Part shown: one piece after another, positions 26,454-36,369 of the stretch
Layout of the letters: each line of letters opens with the position of its first letter
Numbering within the stretch: the first letter of the stretch is position 1
DNA from: Oscillospiraceae bacterium
Lineage (GTDB): Bacteria; Bacillota; Clostridia; Oscillospirales; CAG-272
Length of the DNA stretch: 64,000 bases
Reading direction: 5' to 3'
Assembly: GCA_015063795.1 (NCBI GenBank)
Contig: SVTL01000009.1
Span: 1-64,000 of the forward strand
Translations under genes and position numbers: made by a program
Notes under the pieces: model-generated
What the model saw: the letters and a program-made list of their open reading frames with translations, nothing else
The model's database searches: none
Told to the model about the DNA's origin: nothing

Positions 26454-28202
26454 TTATGCTTCGTCCTCTTCGGACGGCTTTTCCGCATCCAGCATCACGG
26501 GCGCACGCCGTTTGCCTGCCGCTTTTGCCGCGCGCTCGGCCTCCATGCGCCGCTCATATGCCTCCTCGGCGGTCAGCGAACGGCTCTCCGCACTTTGCAA
26601 GGGACGTCCGGGAGCGGTGGGGATCGGCGTATGCAGAAGCATGGGCGAGGGCGCCTGATCGCGGTCGAGAGAGCGGAGGTGGATGGCCTCGGCCACGTGC
26701 CGCGTGCGGATGGCGATGCTCTCGTCCAGATCGGCGATGGTGCGCGAGAGGCGGAGGATGTGATCGTAGGCGCGCGCGGAGAGACGGAGCCGCTCGAAGG
26801 CAGTCCGCAGAAGCTCCTGCGCGTCGTCCTCCAGATGGCAGATCCGCTGCAGATCGGAGGAGGTCAGGTCGGCGTTGCAGTGGATCCGCTTCTCCTTGAG
26901 AAAGGGCAGATCCTCCACGCGGGCGCGCGCCAGCTCTCGAGCCTTGATCACACGCTGACGGATGACCTCGGAGCTTTCGCCGTTGCGGGGGGCGGTCAGC
27001 TGGTCAAAGGAGAGCGCGGTCAGCTCCACCTGCATATCGATGCGGTCGGCCACCGGTCCGCTGAGACGGGCGCGGTATTCGTCCAGATCGGCCTGCTTGC
27101 ACACACATTCCCGCTGTCCGCTGGCGTAATAGCCGCAACGGCAGGGGTTGGCCGCGCCGATCATCATGAAAGCCGCCGGGAAGACCGAGCGTCCCGCCGC
27201 ACGGGAGACGACCACCTGTCGGTCCTCCATGGGCTGACGGAGCGCGTCGAGGCTGTACCGCGGAAATTCCAGCAGCTCGTCGAGGAAGAGCACGCCGTTG
27301 TGCGCCAGCGAGACCTCGCCGGGTGCGGGGACCTTGCCGCCGCCGATGAGCGCCACCGCCGAAGCGGTATGATGGGGCGCACGGAAGGGGCGCTGGGTGA
27401 GCATGGCCGTGCCCTCGGGCAGAACACCCGCCGCCGAATGCAGACGGGTGGATTCCAGCGATTCGGCAAAGGTCAGCGGAGGCAGAATGGAGGGCATCCG
27501 CTTGGCCAGCATGGACTTGCCCGAGCCGGGAGGTCCGATCATCAGAACGCTGTGACCGCCCGCCGCCGCCACCTCCAGACAGCGCTTGGCGTAGCTTTGC
27601 CCCACCACGTCCGCAAAGTCGATGTGGAAGCGGTTGAATTCCTTTTCAAATGTCCCCATGTCAAACACCGTGGGGGACAGGTCGGTCTCGCCGTTGAAGA
27701 AGGCGGTCAATTCGGAGATGTGGTCGATGGCGAAGACCGTCAGCCCCTGCACCGCCGAAGCCTCGGGCGCATTGACCGTCGGCACAAACACCGCCTGCAT
27801 CCCCGCCTTGCGCGCAGCCAGACACATGTTGATCGTGCCCTTCACCTCGCGCAGATGCCCCGAATAGGACACCTCGCCGAGAAAGCAGCAGCGGTCGAAG
27901 GCAAAACGGCTGTGGGAGATCTTCCCTGCCGCGTCCAAAATGCCCATGAGGATGGCCAGATCGTAGGAAGCGCCCTCCTTCCGCCTGCCCGCCGGTGCCA
28001 GATTGACGGCGATCGCTCCCTTGGGAAAGGGGAGGCTCAGCATCTGCGAAGCGATCCGCAGACGGCTCTTGGCCTCCCGGATGGAGGCATCGGGCAGACC
28101 GACGATGTCAAAGGCCGGGATCCCTCCCGACACCGACACCTCAACGGTGACAAGAAAGCCCTCGATGCCGTTGCTGCCGGCAGAAAAGGTGGTGGAAAGC
28201 AT
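26454..28202 (-). CDS. YifB/ComM family Mg-chelatase-like AAA ATPase
   Basis: VTVEVSVSGGIPAFDIVGLPDASIREAKSRLR, HSVLMIGPPGSGKSMLAKRMPSILPPL. Confidence 0.95.
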   Translation of the reverse strand: MLSTTFSAGSNGIEGFLVTVEVSVSGGIPAFDIVGLPDASIREAKSRLRIASQMLSLPFPKGAIAVNLAPAGRRKEGASYDLAILMGILDAAGKISHSRFAFDRCCFLGEVSYSGHLREVKGTINMCLAARKAGMQAVFVPTVNAPEASAVQGLTVFAIDHISELTAFFNGETDLSPTVFDMGTFEKEFNRFHIDFADVVGQSYAKRCLEVAAAGGHSVLMIGPPGSGKSMLAKRMPSILPPLTFAESLESTRLHSAAGVLPEGTAMLTQRPFRAPHHTASAVALIGGGKVPAPGEVSLAHNGVLFLDELLEFPRYSLDALRQPMEDRQVVVSRAAGRSVFPAAFMMIGAANPCRCGYYASGQRECVCKQADLDEYRARLSGPVADRIDMQVELTALSFDQLTAPRNGESSEVIRQRVIKARELARARVEDLPFLKEKRIHCNADLTSSDLQRICHLEDDAQELLRTAFERLRLSARAYDHILRLSRTIADLDESIAIRTRHVAEAIHLRSLDRDQAPSPMLLHTPIPTAPGRPLQSAESRSLTAEEAYERRMEAERAAKAAGKRRAPVMLDAEKPSEEDEA

Positions 28203-28353
28203 GGCGCTGTTTCCTTTCTGGATTTGATTGATCCACAAAGAACCCTTTTTGGAACAAGGTTTCTTTGCTCTTTCAAAAACTTGAAAAAGACGCTTTGCTT
28301 GGCCGATTTTTGTCAAACCGAACATGTAAGCAAGGCATGTTTTCCCTGTTTTT

Positions 28354-28453
28354 CATGTCCGCGAAGCGGACAATTCATGCGCCTGTGGCGCAATTCATGA
28401 AATCGGAGATTTCAATTCATGAACGAAGTTCAATTCATGCCCGCGAAGCGGGC
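28354..28453. repeat. Variable-stem hairpin array F (AATTCATG linkers)
   Basis: GTCCGCGAAGCGGAC, GCGCCTGTGGCGC, GAAATCGGAGATTTC, GAACGAAGTTC, CCCGCGAAGCGGG. Confidence 0.9.
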
Positions 28454-28460
28454 TTTTCTA

Positions 28461-28508
28461 TCCCCTCACCCGACTTCGTCGGGAGCTCCCCTTTCGAAAA
28501 GGGGAGCC
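28461..28508. repeat. Solo terminal repeat of the DUF559/MITE element family
   Basis: Reverse complement GGCTCCCCTTTTCGAAAGGGGAGCTCCCGACGAAGTCGGGTGAGGGGA matches the left arm of the 51.5-kb MITE. Confidence 0.8.
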
Positions 28509-28712
28509 TTACGTCCGCGAAGCGGTTCTGCGTGCCTGCGGGGACATTTCGCTTTTGCAAGCACGGCGGGAGCAAGACGACAGCCCTGCGGTTTTCCGCT
28601 TTGCTTCTTCTTTTCCCTTTTTATCAAAGTTTTTGAAGAGTCCAGAGGGACTTTTTTCAAAAAGTCCCTCTGGTGGGGTATGGGGCGAAGCCCCAATCGC
28701 TCCCCGTTCTCC

Positions 28713-28847
28713 TTACGCCATCGCGTCGGCGATCACGACCTCAGGCTCCACCTCGGAGGGCTGACAGCCGACCGTCCCGGCGAGAAGCGCGAGCGCGAGC
28801 AGCAGAAGCGCCGCTTTTTTCAGACTCTGTTTGTTGTTCATCTTCAT
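28713..28847 (-). CDS. 44-aa predicted lipoprotein
   Basis: MKMNNKQSLKKAALLLLLALALLAGTVGCQPSEVEPEVVIADAMA-type signal and lipobox; read by hand, not in the ORF track. Confidence 0.55.
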   Translation of the reverse strand: MKMNNKQSLKKAALLLLALALLAGTVGCQPSEVEPEVVIADAMA

Positions 28848-28870
28848 TCTTCTTCCTTTCGCTTCGGCGA

Positions 28871-31800
28871 TCATTTGCCCTTTTCGGTCATGGTGGGCAC
28901 GCCCTTCTGAGAGACGGTCAGGTTCAGCACGCAGAGCGGACCGTACTTATTCTCCTCCCAGAGACGGTCAAACTGCTCGGCCTTCAGAGGCGTGTTGTCC
29001 TGCTTGCCGTCCACGGAGCGGTAGCCGGTCTCCACGGTGAGGGAGAGGCCGTCGCCGTATTCGGCCACGAACCAGTTGCCGTAGCCGGCGTGGATGGAAT
29101 CGGCGGAGGAATAGCTGACGTTGAGGCTGTAGCCGGTGACGGTGCGGAGCATCGCGATGGCAGTCTCGTTCTTGGCCAGCTGACCGGCGGACATAAAGTT
29201 CGTCGGCATCTGCAGGCAGGGAGAATACGAGTGGTAATTGATGGTGACGTTATAGCCGATGCGGTCGATGAGCGCCTTGGTGGCGATGGTCTCGGGCTGG
29301 GTGAGACCGCCGTTTCCGAACGCATCCTTGATCTTGGGAGCCTGATACTGCTCCTTCTTCACGTAATTCTGGAAATTGGTGTTGAACATCTTGGTGTTCT
29401 TCGCGTTGTAGTAATCGCGGTGCAGGTCAACGCCGTTGATGTTGGCGGCCCATTTGCCCCACCAGATGCCCTCGGAGTCCACCCAGTCCTCGATGAAGCG
29501 GTCGTTGTCGTAATCCACGCCGCGCTCGGCAGTCTCCAGGTATTCCAGCATCACGGGCGCCAGCAGATCCTTATAATAGGCGCGCTTGGCGGGATCCTCG
29601 ATGGAATCAAGACCGCGGAGGGTGAGCATCACGCCGTCGGGGTTGCACATGGGGATGAAGGAGATGAAGTGGGTGTCAAAGAACTCCTTCATGGTGATGC
29701 CGTCCACCGAGCCGCCGTTCTGCAGGTTGTGGGCGTAGAACTCCAGCTGGCTCATCACGATCTGGCTGTTCATCAGCTCGCGGGAGTGGTCGGTGCCCTT
29801 GATGAGCGTGCGGTACTCGGCATCGGGGTTGCCCATGTGGATGACGGGGATGTCGCGTCCGAGAACGGTCTGTCCCATGACCTCCACGGTGATCACGTCG
29901 CCGTACCGCTCCTTGAGCTGCCCGATCTCGGTCATCATCCGATCGTAGGTGTATTCATAGGTGGTCGTGTCCACCACGCTGACGTAATCCTCCTTCATGG
30001 AGGTGGTGATCACGCGGCCGCCGGGAAGCATCAGCGGGATCTCGTCTGTTTCACGTGAAACAGTGGCCTCGCCGGCAATGGTACCGCTCACGCTCTCGCC
30101 GTAGACGGTGGTCACGCGGCCGCCGTCATCGCGGCAAACGATGTAGGGCGTGGCTGTCCACGCATTGCCGCCGGCCGTGCCCTTGGAGAGGGTGTAAACG
30201 CCGGTGGAGGCGATGGCGGCAGGGGAAACGGTCAGCGAGGAGTCGGCGCTTTCCAGCTTCATGCCGGCATCGAGGACCTCGCCGACACCCTCCCACAGCA
30301 TGCGGAAGGTGACGGTCTTTTCGTCGGAGGCAAGCACCTCGATCTGCGTGCGGGCGTCGCCGGTGACGGTGATGGTGGGAAGATCGACCGCCTCGTCGCG
30401 GGCATACACGGCGCGGACCACGCCGCTGGTCTTGACGTTTTCATATGTACCCTGCCATTCGGTGAAGGTGAAGCCGTCCAGCACGGGGGGCTGGGGCAGA
30501 ACAGCATCGCTTCCCTGCTTTTTCAGCGTCTGCGTGTCAAGGATGCCGCCGTCAGGACCGACGATGAGCACCACGGGGCTGAAGGTGGCGGTCAGCTCGG
30601 GCACATAGAAGGCGCGGAGCGAGGTGTCGGAGGCCAGATAGAAGGTGTAGGCAGGCTCGGCAGTGAGCAGCTTGTTGCCGTTCACATCCACCCAGCCCAA
30701 GAAGGCATAGCCGTTCATGATCTCGGCCGTCAGCGAGACCTCAACGCCGGTGCGGAGCGAGAGCGATTCCACGTCGGTGAGCGTGTCGCCGTTGAAGGTG
30801 ATGCGTCCGCTGGTGGCGTCCACGGTCAGGCGGGAGAGCGCGTTGGGCTCGGCCTTGGCATACAGAACCGTGTCCGCGGTGAACACGCCGTCCTCGGGGA
30901 TGGCAGCCTTGGCGGTCAGTCCGCTGTCGGTGAACCAGCCCTCAAAGGCGTAGCCGTGGCGGGACAGATCAAGGTCGTAAGCGATCTTGCCCTGCGCATC
31001 GGTATAAGAAACGGTGGTCTCGCCGGCCACATTCAGCTCAATGCGGTAGCCGGTGCGGTAGACAAACGAGCTTCCCTCGGACGAAGCATAGAAGCCCTCG
31101 CCGTAGAAAATGTCGGCAGGAGAGGTGATCAGCGTCTTCTGAGAGGCGGGCTCGGTGAGACGAAGCTCGGTCCGTCCGGCGCAGGAGGCGATGGTCAGCG
31201 AGGAGGAGGGGGTGAGCACCAGTCGGCCGCCGCCCTCAAAGTCGGAAATGGCGTAGCTGCCGTCCAGATGCAGAATGCCGCGGGCGGTCAGATCCACGCG
31301 CAGCTCGGGAGCCGTTACCTTGGCCAGCGAGCCGCCGCGGACGGTGAGGCTGTCAACGGTCATTTCGGCCACGCTGCCGCCCATCATGGTCACGCGGACC
31401 GCGCTCAGCTTGTCCACGCTCACGCCGTCAACATAGAGCGAAGAGGCCGCGATCTCGCCCACCTTGCCGCTCGCATCGGGCAGAGCCACGGACAGATTGC
31501 TGCGGATGGCGCCCACGTCCAGCCGGATGTCGGAGAGGGTGAGGCGGGAGGAGGTGGTGATGCTGCCGCTGACCGTCAGAGACGCGCCGGAAACGGTCAG
31601 ATCCTTGCTCAGCGTCAGGTCGCCGGAGACGGTCACATCCTTTTCGAGCACGATGCGCTCAGCACCCGAGGCGATCGCGCGCTCGATGGTGGCATAGCGG
31701 TCGGTGCCGGTCTGATCGGACACATAAGCGGTCTTGGGCGAGCCCCAGACGGCTTCAAAGGCCACGTAAGTATCGCCCAGCTTGTAGGCATCGCCGGGGT

Positions 31801-33058
31801 AGTAGGTCTTGCTTCCCTGCTTCCAGTAGAGGAAGACGCGGCTTTCGTCGGGGGATTTGAGACCGTTGGGATAGTCAAGGGTGATGGTGCTTCCCTTCTT
31901 GGCATGGACCGAGGGCATGTTGCCGCTGCCCTGCCCGGAGGTGTAAGCAACGGGAATGGTGTCGCCGGCAACGGTGAGCGTCACCTTGCCCGTGGAGGCC
32001 GATTCGCCCTTTTCGGTGATGCCGCCGGTGATCTTCAGATCGGCGCCGATGGCGATGCTGACCGTGCCGGTGACGCGGGCAGCCTTACCGCCGGCAAACA
32101 CGTTGCCCACGCGGCCGCCGTTCAGAGCCATCGTCACCTTGCCGGTGGTGGAGGCCGCCGATTCGCTGCCGCCGCCGTAGAGGTTGTCCACCTGACCGCC
32201 GTTGAGGGTGATGAAGGTGTTCTTGGACTGGACCTTCATACCGCCGCCGTAGACGTTGGCCACGTGTCCGCCCTCGACGGTCAGCGAGGTATCCACCGCC
32301 TTGGTGTCACCGTCGGAGGCGCTGGTGCGGTAGGAATAGTTCTTGGTGCTGCCCGCGCCGCAGAGGTTGAAGATGGAGTAGGAGCCGTCGGGCGTTTCCA
32401 CGTTGCGCAGGCGGAAGGGGTTGCCCGAGGCCAGCACGTTGCGCGAGCTGATGTCATAAACGATGATGTTCTCGATCTGACCGGGCGCGCCGTAACGGAT
32501 GGTGCCGTTGATGACGAACGACGAGCCGCTGATGCCCGTGATCGTGCAGGGATTCTTCATCACCTGTCCGCCGTTGGAGGAGGTGTATTCGCCGAGGATG
32601 ACGACGTGGTTGTTGTAGATGGTGCCGCCGTCCTTCAGCGCGCGGAGCTTGTTCATCGCGCCGTTGAGGGATTTGAGCGCGGTCTCGGCGGTCTTGCCGT
32701 TGTTGGAGTCATCTCCGTTGACCGCATCGACATAAACCTGCGTCAGTCCGCTCCATTTGGCGGAGAAGGTCACGTCCTTGGCGGGCATGGTGAACACCTC
32801 GCCGGGAGCGTAATATTCATTGTTGTACTGCCAGCCGGCAAACACATCGCGGCTGCCGTTGGGATAGAGACGGCCGAGGATGTTGTCGGGATAGAGGAGG
32901 GTGAGCATCGTCCCCGCCTCCACGGTCTGTGTGATGGGTTGGTCGGTGCCGTTGGCCGGGTTGTAGGTCAGCTTGTAGGAGGCAGCCTGACCGGGTACAG
33001 CCAGCAAAAGAGCCGTCAGAACCGACAGCACGAACAACAAGAGCAGTTTCTTTTTCAT
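28871..33058 (-). CDS. Large secreted protein: signal peptide, InlB-like/beta-helix repeat regions, C-terminal M14 zinc carboxypeptidase domain
   Basis: Signal MKKKLLLLFVLSVLTALLLAVPGQA; M14 HxxE (DHSRELMNSQ), second His (TINYHSYS), catalytic Glu (LTVETGYR). Confidence 0.9.
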   Translation of the reverse strand: MKKKLLLLFVLSVLTALLLAVPGQAASYKLTYNPANGTDQPITQTVEAGTMLTLLYPDNILGRLYPNGSRDVFAGWQYNNEYYAPGEVFTMPAKDVTFSAKWSGLTQVYVDAVNGDDSNNGKTAETALKSLNGAMNKLRALKDGGTIYNNHVVILGEYTSSNGGQVMKNPCTITGISGSSFVINGTIRYGAPGQIENIIVYDISSRNVLASGNPFRLRNVETPDGSYSIFNLCGAGSTKNYSYRTSASDGDTKAVDTSLTVEGGHVANVYGGGMKVQSKNTFITLNGGQVDNLYGGGSESAASTTGKVTMALNGGRVGNVFAGGKAARVTGTVSIAIGADLKITGGITEKGESASTGKVTLTVAGDTIPVAYTSGQGSGNMPSVHAKKGSTITLDYPNGLKSPDESRVFLYWKQGSKTYYPGDAYKLGDTYVAFEAVWGSPKTAYVSDQTGTDRYATIERAIASGAERIVLEKDVTVSGDLTLSKDLTVSGASLTVSGSITTSSRLTLSDIRLDVGAIRSNLSVALPDASGKVGEIAASSLYVDGVSVDKLSAVRVTMMGGSVAEMTVDSLTVRGGSLAKVTAPELRVDLTARGILHLDGSYAISDFEGGGRLVLTPSSSLTIASCAGRTELRLTEPASQKTLITSPADIFYGEGFYASSEGSSFVYRTGYRIELNVAGETTVSYTDAQGKIAYDLDLSRHGYAFEGWFTDSGLTAKAAIPEDGVFTADTVLYAKAEPNALSRLTVDATSGRITFNGDTLTDVESLSLRTGVEVSLTAEIMNGYAFLGWVDVNGNKLLTAEPAYTFYLASDTSLRAFYVPELTATFSPVVLIVGPDGGILDTQTLKKQGSDAVLPQPPVLDGFTFTEWQGTYENVKTSGVVRAVYARDEAVDLPTITVTGDARTQIEVLASDEKTVTFRMLWEGVGEVLDAGMKLESADSSLTVSPAAIASTGVYTLSKGTAGGNAWTATPYIVCRDDGGRVTTVYGESVSGTIAGEATVSRETDEIPLMLPGGRVITTSMKEDYVSVVDTTTYEYTYDRMMTEIGQLKERYGDVITVEVMGQTVLGRDIPVIHMGNPDAEYRTLIKGTDHSRELMNSQIVMSQLEFYAHNLQNGGSVDGITMKEFFDTHFISFIPMCNPDGVMLTLRGLDSIEDPAKRAYYKDLLAPVMLEYLETAERGVDYDNDRFIEDWVDSEGIWWGKWAANINGVDLHRDYYNAKNTKMFNTNFQNYVKKEQYQAPKIKDAFGNGGLTQPETIATKALIDRIGYNVTINYHSYSPCLQMPTNFMSAGQLAKNETAIAMLRTVTGYSLNVSYSSADSIHAGYGNWFVAEYGDGLSLTVETGYRSVDGKQDNTPLKAEQFDRLWEENKYGPLCVLNLTVSQKGVPTMTEKGK
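30047..30062. promoter_or_regulatory. Intragenic parS site
   Basis: TGTTTCACGTGAAACA, identical to the 24062 site, inside the M14 gene. Confidence 0.93.
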
Positions 33059-33137
33059 TTGTGGGTTACTCCTTTTGGTTCAAAATGGAAGGGAACTGTA
33101 TGTAAACGCTTCATCAGCGCAATGGTTTTGGGTTCAT

Positions 33138-33235
33138 CATGTCCGCGAAGCGGACAATTCATGATGCGAAGCATCCATTCATGAAATCAAAGATTTCAAT
33201 TCATGAACGAAGTTCAATTCATGCCGCAAAGCGGC
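33138..33235. repeat. Variable-stem hairpin array G (AATTCATG linkers)
   Basis: GTCCGCGAAGCGGAC, GATGCGAAGCATC, GAAATCAAAGATTTC, GAACGAAGTTC, GCCGCAAAGCGGC. Confidence 0.9.
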
Positions 33236-33240
33236 TTTCT

Positions 33241-33843
33241 TTATTTCCTTACATATGTCGGGCTGTCGAGCAGCCAGACGCCGTCGGTGTTGGCGAGGGT
33301 AAAGGACTTGATGCCGCTTGTGCCGTCGGCATAGCGGACGGGGGCCTCGATCTTCACCGCATAGGGGTTGCTGTGTGTGACCACCGCCTGCGTCAGGTCG
33401 ATGTCGCTTCCCAGCGAGGCGCCCTCGTAAGCCGCATCCACGCAGAACACGCCGTCCAGAGTCGCATAACGGGGATCGTGCTCGCCGTCGCCGGTCAGCG
33501 CCAGCCACATGATCTCCTCGGCGCGCTCGACGGTATACACCTGCGCCAGCTCGGCGATCAGCGCCATCTCGGAGTCAAAGGCAGCGCCGCTCGCCACAGG
33601 CGCATACTGCGCTCCCTCCTTGTGCGGATCGGGCGTGAAACCGCCTTCAAAGGGGAGTCCGCCTCCCCACACCGCCTCCTCGATGGCCAGCGACCGGGGG
33701 AGAAGCTCACCCAGTCTTGCGATCGCCTCCTCGTCGGACAGCGAGCCGCAGCCGCAAAGGAGCAGGCAGAGCAGAGCCAGCGGACACAAAATCACAAGCT
33801 TTAACGCCTTAAGAGACGGCGATTTTATCTTTCGTTCGTTCAT
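33241..33843 (-). CDS. Hypothetical lipoprotein
   Basis: [19 protein letters not shown] lipobox. Confidence 0.75.
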   Translation of the reverse strand: MNERKIKSPSLKALKLVILCPLALLCLLLCGCGSLSDEEAIARLGELLPRSLAIEEAVWGGGLPFEGGFTPDPHKEGAQYAPVASGAAFDSEMALIAELAQVYTVERAEEIMWLALTGDGEHDPRYATLDGVFCVDAAYEGASLGSDIDLTQAVVTHSNPYAVKIEAPVRYADGTSGIKSFTLANTDGVWLLDSPTYVRK

Positions 33844-36311
33844 TCGTCCTCTCCGCTCTCCTCACCGGCCACAGGGGCGATGGTGACGATGCGCTCGTCC
33901 TCGGCGGTGCGCATGACGATGACACCGGAGGCGGCGCGGGAGTAGGAGGAGATGCCCGAAACGGGGGTACGGATCATGGTGCCGCGATCGGTGATGAGCA
34001 TGATGTCGCTCTCTTCGTCGACGGTGGTGAGTCCGGCCAGTCGTCCGGTCTTGTCGCTGACGCGCTGGCAGATGACACCCTTACCGCCGCGATTGCGGAC
34101 GGGGAAGTCGGAGAAGTCGCTTCTCTTGCCGAAGCCGCGCTCGGTGACGGTGAGAAGCTGCTTGCCCTCCTGCGGAATGGCGGCACCGACCACCTCATCG
34201 CCGTCAACCAGACGGATGGCGGTCACGCCGCGGGCGGTTCTGCCCAGCGTGCGGGCATTCTTCTCGGAGAAGCGGACGGCCAGACCGCCCTTGGTGGCGA
34301 TGACAATGTCGTCCTGCCCGCTGGTGATCTGCACGAAGACCAGCGTATCGCCCTCGTCGAGGGTAATGGCACGCTTGCCGCCCTTGCGCTGGTACTCATA
34401 CTCGGACAGCGCGGTGCGCTTGATGATGCCGCGGCGGGTGACCATGGTCAGGTAGCGGTCGTCGAAGGTCTCCAGCGAAAGCAGGGAGGTGATCTTCTCG
34501 CCCTCCTCCAGCTCCAGCAGGTTGACGATGTTCGAGCCCTTGGCGGTACGGGCGGCCTCGGGGATCTGGTAGGCCTTCTTGCACATGACCTTGCCGTAGT
34601 TGGTGAAGAAGAGCACGTAAGAATGGCTGTGGACCGCCAGCAGCTTTTCCACAAAGTCCTCTTCCTTTGTGGTCATGCCGATCAGACCCTTGCCTCCGCG
34701 CTTCTGGGCGTTGATGCCGTCGGAGGGACGGCGCTTGATGTAGCCGCCGCCGGTCATGGTGATCACGCAGGTATGCTTTTCGATCAGGTCCTCGAGAAGG
34801 ATGTCGTCCTCATAGGGGACGATCTCGGTACGGCGCGCGTCGCCGAAGCGCTTTTTCAGATCGGCCAGATCGTCTTTGATGATCTGCTTGACGCGGCTGT
34901 CGTCGGCCAGAATCTCCTGCAGCTCCTGAATCTGGGCATAGAGACGCTCCAGACGGTCGAGAACCTTCTGTCTCTCCAGACCCGACAGACGGCCGAGCGT
35001 CATGTCCACGATGGCCTGCGCCTGCAGCTCGGAGAGACCGAAGCGCTCCATCAGCGCGGCCTTGGCATCGGGGATCGAATCGGAGGAGCGGATGATCTTG
35101 ATGACCTCGTCGATGTGGTCGGCGGCGATCTTGTAGCCCTCGTTGATGTGGGCCTCGCGCTGTGCCTTTTCCAGCTCAAAGCGGGTGCGTCGGGTGATGA
35201 CCTCGGTGCGGTGGGCGATGTAATATTCGAGGATCTGCTTGAGATTGAGAACGCGCGGAATGTTGTCCACCAGCGCCAGCATATTCACCGCGCAGGTGTC
35301 CTGCAGCTGGGTGTACTTATACAGCTGATTCAAGATGATCTGCCCGTTGGCGTCGCGGCGGTATTCGATGACGATGCGCATGCCCTTGCGTCCGCTCTCG
35401 TCGCGCAGCCCGGTGATGCCCTCGATGCGCTTTTCCTTCACGCAGTCGGCGATGGACTCGACGAGCATGCTCTTGTTGACCTGGTAGGGGATCTCGGTGA
35501 CGATGATGCGGCGCTTCTCCTCGTCGATCTCGGCTCTCGCGCGCACGTAAACGCGGCCGCGTCCGGTCAGATAGGCCGACTGGATGCCGCTGGTGCCGAA
35601 GATCTGAGCGCGCGTGGGGAAATCGGGACCCTTGATGAAGGTCATCAGCTCCTGGATGGAGGCTTCGGGGTTGTCGATGAGGTGGGTGATGCCGTCGCAG
35701 ACCTCGGACAGGTTATGAGGCGGAATGTTGGTGGCCATACCCACCGCGATGCCCACGCATCCGTTGACCAGCAGGTTGGGCATACGGGAGGGGAGAACCA
35801 CAGGCTCCTTCAGCTTGTTGTCGAAGTTGGGCATGAAATCCACGACTTCCTTGTCGATGTCGGCCAGCATTTCGTCGGCCATGCGGGACATTCTCGCCTC
35901 GGTGTAACGGTAAGCGGCCGCGCCGTCGCCGTCCACGTTGCCGAAGTTACCCTGGCCGTCGATCAGCGGATAGCGCAGGGAAAAGGGCTGGGCGAGACGG
36001 ACCATGGCATCGTAAACCGATGCGTCGCCGTGGGGATGATAGCGTCCCAGCACGTTACCGACCGTCGTTGCCGACTTGCGGAAGGGGTTGTTGTAGGTGA
36101 GGTGGTCCTCGTACATGGCGTAGAGGATGCGGCGGTGAACGGGCTTGAAGCCGTCACGCACGTCGGGCAGGGCGCGGGAGACGATGACGCTCACCGAATA
36201 GTCAATGAAGCTTTTCTTCACTTCCCTTGACAGGTCGGTATCCACGATCTTCTGCTCGGCAAATTCCAAATTCTGTTCGTTGTGTTCCACGGTATGTTCT
36301 CCCTCTTTCAA
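33840..36311 (-). CDS. gyrA: DNA gyrase subunit A
   Basis: [35 protein letters not shown]...[20 protein letters not shown]. Confidence 0.98.
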   Translation of the reverse strand: MKEGEHTVEHNEQNLEFAEQKIVDTDLSREVKKSFIDYSVSVIVSRALPDVRDGFKPVHRRILYAMYEDHLTYNNPFRKSATTVGNVLGRYHPHGDASVYDAMVRLAQPFSLRYPLIDGQGNFGNVDGDGAAAYRYTEARMSRMADEMLADIDKEVVDFMPNFDNKLKEPVVLPSRMPNLLVNGCVGIAVGMATNIPPHNLSEVCDGITHLIDNPEASIQELMTFIKGPDFPTRAQIFGTSGIQSAYLTGRGRVYVRARAEIDEEKRRIIVTEIPYQVNKSMLVESIADCVKEKRIEGITGLRDESGRKGMRIVIEYRRDANGQIILNQLYKYTQLQDTCAVNMLALVDNIPRVLNLKQILEYYIAHRTEVITRRTRFELEKAQREAHINEGYKIAADHIDEVIKIIRSSDSIPDAKAALMERFGLSELQAQAIVDMTLGRLSGLERQKVLDRLERLYAQIQELQEILADDSRVKQIIKDDLADLKKRFGDARRTEIVPYEDDILLEDLIEKHTCVITMTGGGYIKRRPSDGINAQKRGGKGLIGMTTKEEDFVEKLLAVHSHSYVLFFTNYGKVMCKKAYQIPEAARTAKGSNIVNLLELEEGEKITSLLSLETFDDRYLTMVTRRGIIKRTALSEYEYQRKGGKRAITLDEGDTLVFVQITSGQDDIVIATKGGLAVRFSEKNARTLGRTARGVTAIRLVDGDEVVGAAIPQEGKQLLTVTERGFGKRSDFSDFPVRNRGGKGVICQRVSDKTGRLAGLTTVDEESDIMLITDRGTMIRTPVSGISSYSRAASGVIVMRTAEDERIVTIAPVAGEESGEDE

Positions 36312-36369
36312 GGTCGTTTATTTTTATCGTTTCGCTTTTTGCTGTTTTCTCTTTTTGGACAGCGGGCGT

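Noticed and set aside
30956-33184. 742-aa ORF antisense to the M14 peptidase gene
   Set aside because: Antisense shadow of the repeat-rich gene; the opposite strand has signal peptide and catalytic motifs.
34623-36230. 535-aa ORF antisense to gyrA
   Set aside because: Antisense shadow ORF; gyrA on the other strand is unambiguous.
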